This document shows, piece after piece, positions 21,029-21,424 of a stretch of DNA of 21,424 nt; position 1 is the stretch's first letter; every line of letters starts with the position of its first letter. A program made the translations under genes and the position numbers. The stretch covers positions 1-21,424 of the forward strand of contig CAXNAD020000345.1 in the NCBI GenBank assembly GCA_964200185.2, in the 5' to 3' direction. The notes under the pieces were generated by a model. That model was not told the origin of the DNA. It worked only from the letters and a program-made list of their open reading frames with translations, and did no database searches. Source of the stretch: Choristocarpus tenellus KU-1152. Taxonomy: Eukaryota; Phaeophyceae.

Positions 21029-21424
21029 CTTAGTAGTGTTAGTAAGGAAGAACAGCCAGGGGGGGGAGGGGGGGGGAGAGATAAGGCGCAAAGCAGCGGA
21101 TTAATGAGAGGGCAAGAGAGGTTGAGTGAGGGGACACAGATCATTTTTGTTTGAGGAGTTAGTCAGCAAGGTTGGAAGCAAGGATGGAGAAAGTTCAAAA
21201 GGGGGGAACAGTTGGGGCAGGGGACACAAGGGGGCATCAAAAGGGAAGATCTGGTTGAAACAGCAAAGTTTGACCTGCAATGCTACAGTTTCATTCACCC
21301 TGAACTTAGATCAATTCTTCCTAGAACTTAGCTTAGTAAAACAACCTTTACCACATCCTGCACACAAAACATGCAGACAAAAATACCACTACCATTGTCC
21401 TTCAACACACCTATTCCATGCCCC
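21029..21424. other. Window edge: probably intron of the BRWD-like gene
   Basis: The minus strand is strongly pyrimidine-rich immediately upstream of the first visible exon (about 21055-21085) and moderately so up to about 21240. Earlier WD40 exons are expected further right, but I cannot identify one inside these 396 bases. Confidence 0.5.

Noticed and set aside
1-21424. Mobile elements, CRISPR arrays, rRNA or tRNA genes, bacterial defence systems
   Set aside because: No reverse transcriptase, transposase, long terminal or inverted repeats, spaced direct repeats or RNA gene structure were seen. The window is ordinary intron-containing nuclear DNA.

Overview
This is a nuclear genomic window from a eukaryote. 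It holds four multi-exon protein genes whose spliceosomal introns run from about 180 to 1160 bases. Most introns are GT-AG and one appears to be GC-AG. I see no operons, bacterial ribosome sites, rRNA, tRNA, CRISPR array or transposon. The best clue to the organism is the start of the MsrB gene. It encodes a short hydrophobic signal peptide followed directly by an ASAF-type motif (S-A-S-A-F-V-P) and a basic, S/R/A-rich stretch. This is the bipartite plastid presequence of algae with red-derived complex plastids (ochrophyte stramenopiles, also cryptophytes and haptophytes). I infer an alga of that kind, most likely a stramenopile, but cannot name a genus.

Layout. 1-1095: no supported gene. 1096-2888 (+): four-exon DEDDy 3'-5' exonuclease-domain gene. 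2889-4943: about 2 kb of AT-rich intergenic DNA. 4944-6646 (-): three-exon tail-anchored ubiquitin-conjugating enzyme of the UBE2J/UBC6 family. 6647-7045: short divergent intergenic region. 7046-10056 (+): six-exon plastid-targeted MsrB methionine sulfoxide reductase. 10057-10815: short convergent intergenic region. 10816 to beyond 21028 (-): the last eleven recognisable exons of a large chromatin-reader gene of the BRWD/PHIP family, whose 5' part lies outside the window.

The BRWD/PHIP-like gene is the most notable item. Its visible 1605 residues run: end of the WD40 propeller, a family-specific linker, a long acidic/serine/lysine-rich disordered segment, a complete extended PHD (ePHD) zinc finger, a CryptoTudor-like region, bromodomain 1, a second disordered segment with KG repeats, and bromodomain 2. 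As far as I know, the animal BRWD/PHIP proteins have no ePHD between the WD40 and CryptoTudor parts, so this looks like a lineage-specific reader architecture.

The four genes are unrelated in function (RNA/DNA trimming, ER protein quality control, plastid oxidative repair, chromatin reading). Nothing suggests they form one system. All exon boundaries were worked out by hand from reading frame, splice consensus and family conservation. None has transcript support.
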